A stretch of DNA of 50,702 bases from Oscillospiraceae bacterium (GTDB taxonomy: Bacteria > Bacillota > Clostridia > Oscillospirales > Oscillospiraceae). The notes under the pieces were generated by a model. That model worked only from the letters and a program-made list of their open reading frames with translations, was not told where the DNA came from and made no database searches. The DNA lies in contig JAFTMB010000034.1 of assembly GCA_017452605.1 (NCBI GenBank), positions 1 to 50,702 of the forward strand, given 5' to 3'. The stretch's first letter is position 1; every line of letters begins with the position of its first letter. A program made the position numbers and the translations under genes. Of this stretch, positions 33,797 to 43,023 are shown in pieces.

Positions 33797-33911
33797 ATAT
33801 GTATCACCTCATAGCTTTTCTTATTATATCACTGATAAATTCACAGTTCAAGGCTACAGACTAAAAATTATTTCAAAATCTGCAGCATTCAGCCGGGAAT
33901 CATAAGGAAAA

Positions 33912-33937
33912 ACCGGTACCACCGAAGTGGTACCGGT
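33912..33937 (-). terminator. Terminator of ABC importer operon
   Basis: ACCGGTACCAC-cgaa-GTGGTACCGGT 11-bp stem with TTTTT on the minus-strand side, 39 bases after the binding-protein stop. It separates the importer operon from the kinase cassette, allowing partial read-through. Confidence 0.9.
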
Positions 33938-33975
33938 CGGTTTCAGCCGATAATATCCTTAGTTACAAGGAAATA

Positions 33976-35022
33976 TTAGCCCATGTAGAAGATGTTCTGA
34001 TCCTTCAGAGCGTCGATGTTGTCAGCGGTGTACCACTGACCACCGATACCTACGTCAGCAACGTCCTTGCCGTCCAGCTTGGAGATAGCCAGCTTAACAG
34101 CCTCGTAGCCGATGTTGTAGGAGTCCTGAGCGACGGAACCTACCAGCAGAGCGTAGGTCTTGCCAGCGTCCTTGATCCAGTCGTACTGGTTGGTACCAGC
34201 GTCGAAACCGCAGAACAGGATGTCCTTGTAGGTGTCAGCATTGTCGGAAACTTCGGGGAATACTTCATTGACAACGCCTTCGTTGGTCATGAAGATAGCC
34301 TGTGCGCCCCAGTCCTTCAGAGCGGTCAGACCCAGCTTGTACTCGCCGGCGTTGTTAGCCTTAACCTGCAGGTTGATCTCCAGGGTAACGCCGTCAGCCT
34401 TAGCAGCGGCCTCGATGCCTTCCTTGAAGCCAGCAGCGCGGTCGATACCGGTAGCGGTGGAGTCGTGCTGAATGATACCAACCTTGAAGCCGTTAACAGC
34501 CTTGCCGTTAGCCTTCAGGTAAGCGTAGAAGTTCTCAGCGACAACGCCGCCGGCCTTCTTGTTGTCGGTAGCAACGGAGCCGATGGTGGGATCCTTGCCC
34601 TCGGTGATGTCAGCGCCGCCGGAGTACAGACCGGAGTCGAACTCAACAACGGGCAGACCCTTGTCGAAAGCGGAGGTCAGCTCATCGGTGAAGCCCAGGC
34701 CGATGGTGGCCAGGACGATAGCCTTGGTGTCGGGGTTGTTCAGAGCAGTCTGAACCATTTCGCGCTGGGAGTTAACGTACTCTTCGCTCTCAGCAGTGGG
34801 GCCGCGGAAGGTAACAGCGTAGCCAGCTTCCTTACCGGCAGCTTCTGCGCCGGCCTTAACAGCCTGCCAGAAAGCGTGGGTTTCGCCCTTGGCGATAACG
34901 GCGATGGTGCCCTTACCGGCAGAAGCGTCGTCCTTGTTGTTGTCGTTGTTGGCTGCGGGAGCGCAGGCGACCAGAGAAACGGCCATAACCAGAACCAGCA
35001 GCAATGCAATCAGTTTCTTCAT
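33976..35022 (-). CDS. Sugar ABC transporter substrate-binding lipoprotein
   Basis: The 348-residue binding protein has a lipobox signal peptide almost identical in DNA to that of 3172-4188, an N/D-rich linker after Cys20, then a type I sugar-binding domain: IAVIAKGETHAFWQAVKAG, NNPDTKAIVLATIGLGF, LPVVEFDSGL and VGIIQHDSTATGIDRAAGFKEG. Apart from the leader the two proteins are clearly different. It is the third gene of a LacI-controlled importer operon, probably for L-fucose. Confidence 0.92.
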   Translation of the reverse strand: MKKLIALLLVLVMAVSLVACAPAANNDNNKDDASAGKGTIAVIAKGETHAFWQAVKAGAEAAGKEAGYAVTFRGPTAESEEYVNSQREMVQTALNNPDTKAIVLATIGLGFTDELTSAFDKGLPVVEFDSGLYSGGADITEGKDPTIGSVATDNKKAGGVVAENFYAYLKANGKAVNGFKVGIIQHDSTATGIDRAAGFKEGIEAAAKADGVTLEINLQVKANNAGEYKLGLTALKDWGAQAIFMTNEGVVNEVFPEVSDNADTYKDILFCGFDAGTNQYDWIKDAGKTYALLVGSVAQDSYNIGYEAVKLAISKLDGKDVADVGIGGQWYTADNIDALKDQNIFYMG

Positions 35023-35084
35023 TTTGTTTCCTCCTAAATTTTATATATAAAACCTTTGTCGGTTTTATTACGGTGTAATGGGGT

Positions 35085-36146
35085 TTAAGACTTGGATTCT
35101 TCTTTCTTTGCGGGAATGGAGTCGATCTTGACCTTTGCGGCGGACTTCTTCTTCAGAACGTCCAGCATAACAGCGCCAACCACGATTACGCCGGTAACAG
35201 CGTAGGTGATGTTGGTGGCGGAAACCACGCTGCCGCTGCTCAGAGCCAGGTTCAGACCGTTACGGATGATAACCAGGATCATGGAGCCCAGGATGGTGCC
35301 GATGATGGATGCGCTGCCGCCGGTGGTGCTGGTGCCGCCGATGTAAACACTGGCGACAGCATCCAGTTCCATACCGTTACCGGAAGCGATGTTCAAAGAG
35401 GGGTTGGCAGCAACATAGAACAGAGCAGCCATACCTGCGAAGAGACCGCTGATGGCGTAAGCAGTGATCTTGTACTTGTCTACATTGATACCGGACAGGC
35501 GGGCGGCTTCTTCGTTGGAGCCGATGGCCAGGATGTAGCGGCCAACCTTGGTCTTATACATGACCACAGCGCAAATAATGGTCAGAACCAGAACCCAAAC
35601 CAGGCCGATGGGGAAGCCGTTGAGGTTGGTGAAAACCTTCTGGAACCAGCCCGTGGGGGGATACTTAACAGCAGAGGAAGTCTCGCGGATAGCTTCGGAG
35701 ATAACAGCGGTGACACCGCGGGAAACCAGCATGGTGCCCAGAGTTGCGATAAAGGGAGCCAGCTTGCACTTGGCAACCAGCACGCCGTTGAGCAGACCGA
35801 ATACCAGACCGGAGACCAGAATGATGGGAATGGTCAGCCACAGGGTGCCGTCTTCGGCGGAAACGCCGGTGCGGCAGATAGCGCCAGCCAGAACGGCGGA
35901 GCCGATACATACAGTACCGATGGACAGGTCGATACCGCCGGTGGCGATAACGAAGGTGACGCCCAGAGCCAAAATGGCGTAGGGAACGAAGGACTTTGTC
36001 ATGTTCAGCACGTTACCGCTGCTGGCAAAGTTGTTGTTAATCAGGTAGAAGATGGCGAACAGGGCGATAGCAGCCAGAATAATGACGATGTTCTGCTTGC
36101 TGCTGGAGCCTGCGCTCTTTTTCAACAGGGGGTTTTTGTTACTCAT
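35085..36146 (-). CDS. Sugar ABC transporter permease
   Basis: The 353-residue RbsC-like permease has a short basic N-terminus (MSNKNPLLKKSAGSSSKQ), about eight to ten helices, FVIATGGIDLSIGTVCIGSAVL, GLLNGVLVAKCKLAPFIATLGTM and VASVYIGGTSTTGGSASIIGTILG. Only one permease gene is present here, unlike the other importer. GAGGAG precedes the ATG at 36146, one base past the ATPase stop. Confidence 0.92.
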   Translation of the reverse strand: MSNKNPLLKKSAGSSSKQNIVIILAAIALFAIFYLINNNFASSGNVLNMTKSFVPYAILALGVTFVIATGGIDLSIGTVCIGSAVLAGAICRTGVSAEDGTLWLTIPIILVSGLVFGLLNGVLVAKCKLAPFIATLGTMLVSRGVTAVISEAIRETSSAVKYPPTGWFQKVFTNLNGFPIGLVWVLVLTIICAVVMYKTKVGRYILAIGSNEEAARLSGINVDKYKITAYAISGLFAGMAALFYVAANPSLNIASGNGMELDAVASVYIGGTSTTGGSASIIGTILGSMILVIIRNGLNLALSSGSVVSATNITYAVTGVIVVGAVMLDVLKKKSAAKVKIDSIPAKKEESKS

Positions 36147-36147
36147 A

Positions 36148-37647
36148 TCAATTCTCCTCTCGCATGGTGGCAAGTTGCATAATGTTTTCCTGGGTTGCTT
36201 CGGAAATGTCCAGTTCGCCGGTCTTGCGACCCTCGCACATGACGATGATGCGGTCGGACATACGAAGGACTTCGGGCAGCTCGGAAGAAATCATGATAAT
36301 GGATTTTCCCTGGCTGACCAATTCTTCCATCAGGTGATAAATTTCACTCTTGGCGCCGACGTCGATGCCGCGGGTGGGCTCGTCGAAAATAAAGATGTCG
36401 GAGTTTTTCATCAGCCACCGGGCGATGATAACCTTCTGCTGGTTGCCGCCGGAGAGGTTTTTCAGCAGCTGCTCCATGGAAGGAGTCTTGGTGCGCAGCT
36501 TCGTGTTGGCCTTTTCGGATTCGTCCCGCATTTTGCCATCGTTGATGATGCCTGCGGTGACGTAATCATCCACAGATGCGATGGCGGAGTTGTCGGTAAC
36601 AGACTTATCCAGCATCAGGCCGAAGCGCTTGCGGTCTTCAGACAGATAGCAGATGCCGTGCTTTACGGCCTGCTCGGGAGTTTTGATCTTAACCTTTTTG
36701 CCGTTGAGGTAAATGTCGCCGGACTGGCGGTGGTCAGCGCCGTAGAGGGCTCTTGCAACCTCAGTACGGCCGGCGCCCATCAGACCTGCAAAGCCCAGGA
36801 TTTCGCCCTTACGCAGGGTGAAGGACACGTCCTTGACTTCCTTGCCGGCGTTCAGGTGCTGAACATCCAGCAAAATGGGAGCGTCGCAGGGACAGTTGCT
36901 GGCGGCCTTCTGCTCGCCCATAATCACACGGCCGACCATCATCTTTACGATGTCGTCCTTGGTAACTTCGGCGGTGTTGACGGTGCCTACATATTCGCCG
37001 TCACGCATGACGGTGACGCGGTCGGAAATACGGTTGATTTCATCCATACGGTGAGATATGTAAATCATACCGATGCCCTTTGCCTTCATATCCCGCATGA
37101 TCTTAAACAGCTCTTCCACCTCGGGGAGGGTAAGAGCGGCGGTGGGCTCGTCCAGAACCAGAAGCTTGCAGTCGCGGGAAACAGCCTTGGTGATTTCCAC
37201 CATCTGCTGCTTGCCGACGGTGAGATCGCCCAGCTTGACGGAGGGGTCGATCTTGACGCCCATCTTGTCAAACATCTTCTGAGCTTCCCGCTCCATGGCC
37301 TTATCGTCGATAAAACCGTTCTTCTTGAATTCCCGGCCGATGAACATGTTCTGCGCAACGGTCAGGTGGTTCATCATGTTCAGCTCCTGGTGGATTACGC
37401 TGATACCAGCTGCCTGGGATTTGGAAATGTTGTCAAACTCAACATTCTCACCGAAGTATTCCACCGTACCGCCGTCCCGCTTGTGGATACCGCAAAGGAC
37501 TTTAATAAGGGTGGATTTGCCAGCGCCGTTTTCGCCCATCAAAGCATGGACTTCACCGGCGCGCAGGTCGAAATTTACAGACTTCAATGCATGGACACCG
37601 GAGAAATACTTTTGGATGCCTTGCATTTTCAGAATTGTTTCGCCCAT
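36148..37647 (-). CDS. Sugar ABC transporter ATP-binding protein (RbsA-like)
   Basis: The 499-residue tandem ATPase has Walker A GENGAGKST, signature-like LTVGKQQMVEITKAV and Walker B LLVLDEPTAAL in the first half. The second half has LSGGNQQKVIIARWL and IFIFDEPTRGID with a degenerate P-loop (GLMGAGRTEVA). It is first in the importer operon, behind a perfect palindromic operator. Confidence 0.93.
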   Translation of the reverse strand: MGETILKMQGIQKYFSGVHALKSVNFDLRAGEVHALMGENGAGKSTLIKVLCGIHKRDGGTVEYFGENVEFDNISKSQAAGISVIHQELNMMNHLTVAQNMFIGREFKKNGFIDDKAMEREAQKMFDKMGVKIDPSVKLGDLTVGKQQMVEITKAVSRDCKLLVLDEPTAALTLPEVEELFKIMRDMKAKGIGMIYISHRMDEINRISDRVTVMRDGEYVGTVNTAEVTKDDIVKMMVGRVIMGEQKAASNCPCDAPILLDVQHLNAGKEVKDVSFTLRKGEILGFAGLMGAGRTEVARALYGADHRQSGDIYLNGKKVKIKTPEQAVKHGICYLSEDRKRFGLMLDKSVTDNSAIASVDDYVTAGIINDGKMRDESEKANTKLRTKTPSMEQLLKNLSGGNQQKVIIARWLMKNSDIFIFDEPTRGIDVGAKSEIYHLMEELVSQGKSIIMISSELPEVLRMSDRIIVMCEGRKTGELDISEATQENIMQLATMREEN

Positions 37648-37744
37648 TCAAACATCACCTTTCTTGAATATTCTGCATCAGAGGATTGGAGCAGGGATGT
37701 CCTAGCCCCAGAGCTGTAGCACAAGAACCGTCTTCACTCTGGAG

Positions 37745-37773
37745 ATTGTACACAAAAGCGAAACGTTTCGCTT
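37745..37773 (-). promoter_or_regulatory. LacI-type operator upstream of importer operon
   Basis: AAGCGAAACGTTTCGCTT (37756-37773) is an 18-bp perfect palindrome with the central CG usual of LacI-family operators. A candidate minus-strand -10, TACAAT, lies at 37745-37750, so the operator overlaps the core promoter. It shares GCGAAACG with 37969-37982. Confidence 0.8.
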
Positions 37774-37902
37774 GTTTTTCTTGCACAAAAACCAGGGGGA
37801 ATAGGGAAGTCAACAGGGGGAGCAACGACCATTTACTCCTGTCGTCTTCTATACTATAAACAAAAATCACAAAAAAATCAAGAACTTTTTTTCAAATTTG
37901 TG

Positions 37903-37982
37903 TTGACAGCACAAAAATGATTTTATATTATATAAATGTAAAGCGTAGGGGACTTGTGTCGCTTTTGCGCGAAACGATTCGC
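37903..37982 (+). promoter_or_regulatory. lacI-family gene promoter and second operator
   Basis: TTGACA (37903-37908), 17-base spacer and TATTAT (37926-37931) form the promoter. GCGAAACGATTCGC (37969-37982) is a one-mismatch version of the first operator, downstream of the start of transcription. The two sites are about 210 bases apart in the 363-base divergent region, allowing looping. Confidence 0.75.
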
Positions 37983-38010
37983 TTTTTTGAGGAACGGAGG
38001 AGGATGCCGC

Positions 38011-39006
38011 ATGGCAACAATTAAAGATGTTGCCCGGAAGGCAGGAGTTTCCACATCCACGGTATCCAAGTTTATTAACGGCGGCAACCTGCGGCAGGAA
38101 AATGCGGAAACGATTCGCCAGGCAATTCAGGAATTGGATTTCCGGGTGAATCCGTTTGCAAGAGGACTCAAGACCCAGCGCAGCCGAAGCATCGGCGTGC
38201 TGCTTCCTTCCATGACAGCTCCATACTATGGCAGCGTGGTCATGTCCCTTGAGAAAACCCTGCGGGAGTATGGCTACCACTGCCTGATTTCCTGCTACAG
38301 TGCCCAGCACGGTCTGGAGCGGGACAATCTTCAGTTTTTAATCTCCAACGGAATTGACGGCCTGGTGTATGTGCCGGAGGATTTGTCCGTGGAGGAATTT
38401 GAAGAACTTACTGCCATCCGCAGCATTCCCGTGGTGCAGGTGGACAGAATGATTCAGGGCGTGGAAAGCGACACGGTGCTGGTGGATAACTCCGAAGCGG
38501 TAAGCAACGCAGTTTCCAGGCTGATTGAAAAGGGGCATCGCCGGATCGCGCTGATCTCCGGCCCCAAGTCCGTGTTCTCCGCCAAGGAACGGCAGGTGGG
38601 TTATCTGCGGGCGCTGGCTGCCTACGGAATCAACTATGACGACAGCCTGGTGGTTAGCGATGAAAACACCTTTGCCACCGGATATAAGGGCTTTGGGGAA
38701 CTGATGCATCAGCCGGATCCGCCCACAGCGGTGGTGACTACGAATTACGATATTACTATCGGACTGGTGACAGCTGCCCGGGAGCGGGGATTGCAGATTC
38801 CCCGGGATTTGGACATTTTTGGGTTTGACTGTGTGGAAATCTGCACCATGATGCATCCACCCCTGCCGGTGATTCATCAGCCGGAGCAGCAGATCGGTGA
38901 GTTGGCGGCCCAGTACCTTATCCAGCGGCTGGAAGGCTACACCGGAGAACCCCGGGTGACCCGCTTAAAATGCCGGATCGTGGCCCAGGAGCCGCAGAAT
39001 ATTTAA
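38011..39006 (+). CDS. LacI-family transcriptional regulator
   Basis: The 331-residue protein has the LacI HTH and hinge at residues 1-50 (ATIKDVARKAGVSTSTVSKFIN; the hinge helix end NPFARGLKTQRSRSIGV) and a periplasmic-binding-type sensor domain (LLPSMTAPYYGSVVMSLEK, LISNGIDGLVYVPE, VDNSEAVSNAVSRLIEKGHRRIALISG). GGAGGAGG precedes the ATG at 38011. Its own promoter region and the divergent importer carry matching palindromes, so autoregulation and repression of the importer are likely. The inducer is probably a deoxysugar or its phosphate. Confidence 0.93.
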   Translation: MATIKDVARKAGVSTSTVSKFINGGNLRQENAETIRQAIQELDFRVNPFARGLKTQRSRSIGVLLPSMTAPYYGSVVMSLEKTLREYGYHCLISCYSAQHGLERDNLQFLISNGIDGLVYVPEDLSVEEFEELTAIRSIPVVQVDRMIQGVESDTVLVDNSEAVSNAVSRLIEKGHRRIALISGPKSVFSAKERQVGYLRALAAYGINYDDSLVVSDENTFATGYKGFGELMHQPDPPTAVVTTNYDITIGLVTAARERGLQIPRDLDIFGFDCVEICTMMHPPLPVIHQPEQQIGELAAQYLIQRLEGYTGEPRVTRLKCRIVAQEPQNI

Positions 39007-39052
39007 TAATGTATAAAAACGCGCAAGCGTATTTATAAATTGTAAACAATCC

Positions 39053-39069
39053 CGCTTTTTTACGCGGGA
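39053..39069 (+). other. Short hairpin before fucI
   Basis: CCCGC / GCGGG stem with a T-rich loop just upstream of the fucI ribosome binding site (AGGAGG). Too weak to call a terminator; it may sit in the leader. Confidence 0.35.
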
Positions 39070-39089
39070 AGAATCAGGAGGAAAATATT

Positions 39090-40898
39090 ATGGCAAAAAA
39101 CAGATACATCGGTGAATATCCTGTCATCGGTATTCGCCCCACTATCGACGGCCGTCGCGGCCCGCTGAAGGTTCGCGAGTCTTTGGAAGACCAGACCATG
39201 GCTATGGCTCAGGCTGCCAAGAAGCTGTTCGAGGAAAATCTTCAGTATTCCAACGGCGAACCCGTTAAGGTTATCATCGCCGATACTACCATCGGCCGTG
39301 TTGCCGAGGCTGCTGCCTGCGCAGAAAAGTTTAAGAGAAACGGCGTAGACATCACCCTGACCGTTACCCCCTGCTGGTGCTACGGCTCTGAGACCATGGA
39401 CATGGATCCTCAGACCATCAAGGGCGTTTGGGGCTTCAACGGCACGGAGCGTCCCGGCGCTGTGTACCTGGCTTCCGTTCTGGCATCCCACGCCCAGAAG
39501 GGTCTGCCCGCTTTCGGCATCTACGGCCACGATGTACAGAATCTGGACGAAGTGACCAACATTCCCGCTGACGTGCAGGAAAAGCTGCTGCGCTTCGGCC
39601 GGGCTGCCGTTGCGGTTGCTTCCATGCGCGGCAAGTCCTACCTGCAGATTGGTTCCATCTGCATGGGTATCGGCGGCTCCATCATTGACCCCGCTTTCAT
39701 CGAGTCCTACCTGGGCATGCGCGTTGAGTCTGTGGACGAGGTGGAAATCATCCGCAGAATGTCCGAGGGCATCTACGACGCCGAAGAGGTTAAAAAGTGC
39801 AAGGCATGGATTGCTGAAAACTGCAAGGAAGGCTGGGACAAGAACCCCGACTTCGTAAAGGCTTCCGACGAGAAGAAGGCTGAGCAGTGGGACTTCCTGG
39901 CCAAGATGTACTGCATCATCAAGGACCTGTTCAACGGCAACCCCAACCTGCCCGAGGGCCGTGAGGAAGAAATGGTTGGTCACAACGCCATCGCCGGCGG
40001 CTTCCAGGGTCAGCGTCAGTGGACTGACTTCTACCCCAACTGCGACTTCCCCGAGGCTCTGCTGAACTCTACCTTTGACCACAACGGCGCCCGTGAGCCC
40101 TACATCCTGGCAACTGAGAACGACGTTCTCAATGGCCTGGGCATGCTGTTTATGAAGCTTCTGACCAACCGGGCTCAGATGTTCTCCGACGTTCGTACTT
40201 ACTGGTCTCCTGAGGCCTGCGAGCGGGCTTCCGGCTACAAGGTTGGCGGCAAGGCTCTGGAAAACGGCGGCTTTATCCATCTGATCAACTCCGGCGCTAC
40301 CGCTCTGGACGCTTGCGGTGAATGCAAGGACGAGCAGGGCAATGGCATCATGAAGAAGTGGTGGGAAGTTACCGAGGAAGACATCAAGAAGATGTGCGAC
40401 GCCACCACCTGGCCCGCAGCTGACAACGGCTACTTCCGCGGCGGCGGATTCTCCTCCTCCTTCACCACCCGTGCCGAGATGCCCGCTACCATGATTCGTC
40501 TGAATCTGGTTAAGGGTCTGGGCCCCGTGCTGCAGATCGCAGAAGGCTGGACCATTCAGCTGCCTGACGATGTCACCAAGACTCTGATGATGCGTACCGA
40601 CCCCACCTGGCCCTGCACCTGGTTTGCTCCCCACTGCGACGGCAAGGAAGGATCTCCGTTCAAGAATGCTTACGATGTGATGAACAACTGGGGCGCCAAC
40701 CACGGCGCAATCTCCTACGGCCACATCGGCGCAGACCTGATCACCATGTGCTCCATGCTGCGCATCCCCGTATGTCTGCACAACGTTCCCGATGCTGACA
40801 TTTTCCGTCCTGCTGCATGGAATGCCTTTGGTATGGACAAGGAAGGCCAGGATTACCGCGCCTGCGCCGCCTACGGCCCCATGTACAAGGCTTATTGA
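39090..40898 (+). CDS. fucI: L-fucose isomerase
   Basis: The 602-residue enzyme converts L-fucose to L-fuculose with manganese. Family segments include [22 protein letters not shown] at the start, [54 protein letters not shown] and, near the C-terminus, [28 protein letters not shown]. Length matches FucI (about 590-600). AGGAGG precedes the ATG. It follows the LacI gene on the same strand. AraA-type and RhaA isomerases are excluded by size and motifs. Very biased codon use suggests high expression. Confidence 0.95.
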   Translation: MAKNRYIGEYPVIGIRPTIDGRRGPLKVRESLEDQTMAMAQAAKKLFEENLQYSNGEPVKVIIADTTIGRVAEAAACAEKFKRNGVDITLTVTPCWCYGSETMDMDPQTIKGVWGFNGTERPGAVYLASVLASHAQKGLPAFGIYGHDVQNLDEVTNIPADVQEKLLRFGRAAVAVASMRGKSYLQIGSICMGIGGSIIDPAFIESYLGMRVESVDEVEIIRRMSEGIYDAEEVKKCKAWIAENCKEGWDKNPDFVKASDEKKAEQWDFLAKMYCIIKDLFNGNPNLPEGREEEMVGHNAIAGGFQGQRQWTDFYPNCDFPEALLNSTFDHNGAREPYILATENDVLNGLGMLFMKLLTNRAQMFSDVRTYWSPEACERASGYKVGGKALENGGFIHLINSGATALDACGECKDEQGNGIMKKWWEVTEEDIKKMCDATTWPAADNGYFRGGGFSSSFTTRAEMPATMIRLNLVKGLGPVLQIAEGWTIQLPDDVTKTLMMRTDPTWPCTWFAPHCDGKEGSPFKNAYDVMNNWGANHGAISYGHIGADLITMCSMLRIPVCLHNVPDADIFRPAAWNAFGMDKEGQDYRACAAYGPMYKAY

Positions 40899-40911
40899 TT
40901 TAACTGACGCA

Positions 40912-40943
40912 AAAAGGTGGCGGTCTTTTGACCGCCACCTTTT
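40912..40943. terminator. Bidirectional terminator between fucI and fucA
   Basis: AAAAGGTGGCGGTC-tttt-GACCGCCACCTTTT perfect 14-bp stem between two convergent genes. Confidence 0.92.
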
Positions 40944-40948
40944 CAAGA

Positions 40949-41515
40949 TTATTTGATTCCGGATTTCAGCGCCACGGTTCGGGCGAAATTTTCCGCCGCT
41001 TCCAGTAAACCAATGGCATCTTCCAAATCCTCGCCCACGCACACCACGCCGTGGCCGCCCAGCAGAGCGACAGGCCGACCGCTGAGGGCTTCTTCAATGC
41101 CCTGGTGAATGGCATGGGTGCCATGCTCGCCAAAGGGAAGGCACTGGATGGTGCCGAAGATTTGGTGCAGGAAGGTATCCTCCGGCGTGACAAAATCCCG
41201 GTAAGACAGGGCGTAGGCAGTCAGATAGGGACTGTGGCAGTGGAACACCGCGCCGATGTCGGGCCGCGCGGCGTAGGCTGCCTCATGGAGGAAGAACTCT
41301 GAGGATTTTTTGCCGGTGCCGCCGATTTGACGGCCGGAAGAATCCACAACGCAGATCATTTCCTCGGTCAGCAAGCCCTTCATTTTGTGGGATGGGGTAA
41401 TGTAGATATTGCCAGAGGCCCGGTCAATCATGGAAAGATTTCCCTCGAAGCTGTTTACAAAGCCTTTTTCCTCCGCGATGGCGGAGAATTTTGCGACGGT
41501 TGCCGCGTAATTCAT
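40949..41515 (-). CDS. fucA: Class II aldolase, L-fuculose-1-phosphate aldolase type
   Basis: The 188-residue protein has zinc ligands HCHSPYLTAY and GGHGVVCVGEDLEDA and the phosphate-binding NSFEGNLSMID, TPSHKMKG region of the FucA/AraD fold. It would split L-fuculose 1-phosphate into DHAP and L-lactaldehyde. It is shorter than E. coli FucA (215), mainly at the C-terminus. It is convergent with fucI and divergent from fucU. GGAGGTG precedes the ATG at 41515. L-rhamnulose-1-phosphate or ribulose phosphate use cannot be excluded. Confidence 0.88.
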   Translation of the reverse strand: MNYAATVAKFSAIAEEKGFVNSFEGNLSMIDRASGNIYITPSHKMKGLLTEEMICVVDSSGRQIGGTGKKSSEFFLHEAAYAARPDIGAVFHCHSPYLTAYALSYRDFVTPEDTFLHQIFGTIQCLPFGEHGTHAIHQGIEEALSGRPVALLGGHGVVCVGEDLEDAIGLLEAAENFARTVALKSGIK

Positions 41516-41592
41516 AGGTGGCACCTCCAATTTGTTTTTTTCATCATAACCCAATCCAATTAAAAAGTCAATTTATCAGGAGGTCAATTATC

Positions 41593-42036
41593 ATGTTAAA
41601 GAATATTCCTTCCATTCTCTCTCCCGAGCTTTTGAAAGTCCTCAGCGAAATGGGTCACAGTGATCGCATTTGCATCGGCGACGGCAACTTCCCCGGCGCA
41701 TCCATGGCCAAGGCTGAGGGCGCAATCTTCCTGCGGGCAGACGGCCACGGCGTGCCCGAAATTCTCGACGCCATTTTGCAGGTGTTCCCTCTGGATGCCT
41801 ATGTGGAAACCCCTGCCATGCTCATGGAGAAAATGGAGCGGGACAAGGATTTGGAGATTCCCGTATGGGATGAATACAAGGCCATTATCGCCAAGCACGA
41901 TGCCCGGGGCGCAAACGCTGTGGGTAACTACGAGAGATTTGAGTTCTACGAGCAGGCTAAGAAGTGCTACTGCATTTTGCAGACCGGCGAAACCGCCATT
42001 TACGCCAACATTATCCTGCAAAAGGGAGTTATCTAA
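41593..42036 (+). CDS. fucU: L-fucose mutarotase (FucU/RbsD family)
   Basis: The 147-residue protein has the RbsD/FucU hallmarks: EMGHSDRICIGDGNFPG (catalytic His), FLRADGHGVPEILDAIL, and the C-terminal YERFEFYEQAKKCYCILQTGETAIYANIILQKG. It interconverts fucose anomers for FucI. CAGGAGG precedes the ATG at 41593. Its stop directly abuts the next start, so fucU and the AEC transporter are co-translated. Confidence 0.93.
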   Translation: MLKNIPSILSPELLKVLSEMGHSDRICIGDGNFPGASMAKAEGAIFLRADGHGVPEILDAILQVFPLDAYVETPAMLMEKMERDKDLEIPVWDEYKAIIAKHDARGANAVGNYERFEFYEQAKKCYCILQTGETAIYANIILQKGVI

Positions 42037-42966
42037 ATGATGGAGCAGCTGATTTCTGTGGCGCAGACGGCTCTGCCGGTGTTTCTGGCGCTGGGTCTGG
42101 GCGCGCTTTGCAGAAAAATCGGTTTTCTTTCCCGTGAGGGTGTGGATGTACTGAAAAAGGTAGTGGTAAACATTACCCTGCCGGCGGTGCTGGTGGCATC
42201 CTTTGCCACGGCGGAGTATTCCCTTACCACGCTGGCGCTGCCGGTGGTGATGTTTTTACTGTGCTGTCTGGCGCTGGGCGTAGGCTTTGTCTGGACCCGG
42301 CTGGGGAAGAACAAGAGCCACACCGCGCCCTACTTAGCAACCGGCTTTGAGGCGGGTATGCTGGGCTATGCTCTGTTTACGCTGCTGTTTAAGGACCACA
42401 GCACGGCAGAATTTGCCATTTTGGACATTGGCCAGACTATTTTTGTCTTTACCTTATATAAGCTGCTGCTCAGCGGCGGCGGTAAGGGCAAGGCGCTGGT
42501 GATGGACATGGTCAAGACCCCGATTTTGTGGGCGGTGTTTGCAGGCGTTTTGCTGGGGGCTACGGGACTTTACGGATTGATGGAAAAAAGCGGTCTTTCC
42601 GGCGTTTTCCAAGGGTGCGCGGATTTTGTAGCCGCGCCCACCGGCATGATCATTCTGCTGACGGTGGGTTATGATTTGGTGCCCAAGGAAATTCCCTGGA
42701 AGAGTACGCTGAATCTCATTGCCATGCGGTTTGTGAGCATGGCGGTGGTGTATGGCGTTCTGGTTTTGCTGAACAGAACCGTATTCAACGGCGTGATTTT
42801 TGAAGGCGCGGCGCTGCTGATGTGCATTTTGCCCCCGCCGTATGTACTGCCGGTGTTTGCTGATGAGCCTGCCGAGCGGGTGCAGACAGCCTCTGCTTTG
42901 TCTGCGCTGACGGTGCTGACCATGGTGCTGTTTGCGGTTTGCTGCGCAGTGACGGGGTTGGGCTAA
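42037..42966 (+). CDS. AEC-family (auxin efflux carrier-like) transporter
   Basis: The 309-residue protein has about ten membrane helices and AEC features: LPVFLALGLGALCRKIGFLS with VDVLKKVVVNITLPAVLVASF in the first half, AAPTGMIILLTVGYDLVP in the second, and an ILPPPYVLPVF segment. AEC carriers move small organic acids or amino-acid derivatives. Placed between fucU and a DHAP-linked dehydrogenase, it may export or import a fermentation product such as lactate or a malate-like acid. Confidence 0.85.
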   Translation: MMEQLISVAQTALPVFLALGLGALCRKIGFLSREGVDVLKKVVVNITLPAVLVASFATAEYSLTTLALPVVMFLLCCLALGVGFVWTRLGKNKSHTAPYLATGFEAGMLGYALFTLLFKDHSTAEFAILDIGQTIFVFTLYKLLLSGGGKGKALVMDMVKTPILWAVFAGVLLGATGLYGLMEKSGLSGVFQGCADFVAAPTGMIILLTVGYDLVPKEIPWKSTLNLIAMRFVSMAVVYGVLVLLNRTVFNGVIFEGAALLMCILPPPYVLPVFADEPAERVQTASALSALTVLTMVLFAVCCAVTGLG

Positions 42967-43023
42967 AAAGACTGGACAAAGGAGAAAAAGTAGAGTATCC
43001 TTGTTCTGTAGGAGTGTGATGGC

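Noticed and set aside
36052..37719. 555-codon open frame antisense to the second ATPase
   Set aside because: Same reason: shadow of an unmistakable ABC gene.
39060..41042. 660-codon open frame antisense to fucI
   Set aside because: Mirror frame of the highly biased fucI gene. Composition (Gly, Val, His, Gln rich) is typical of a shadow frame.
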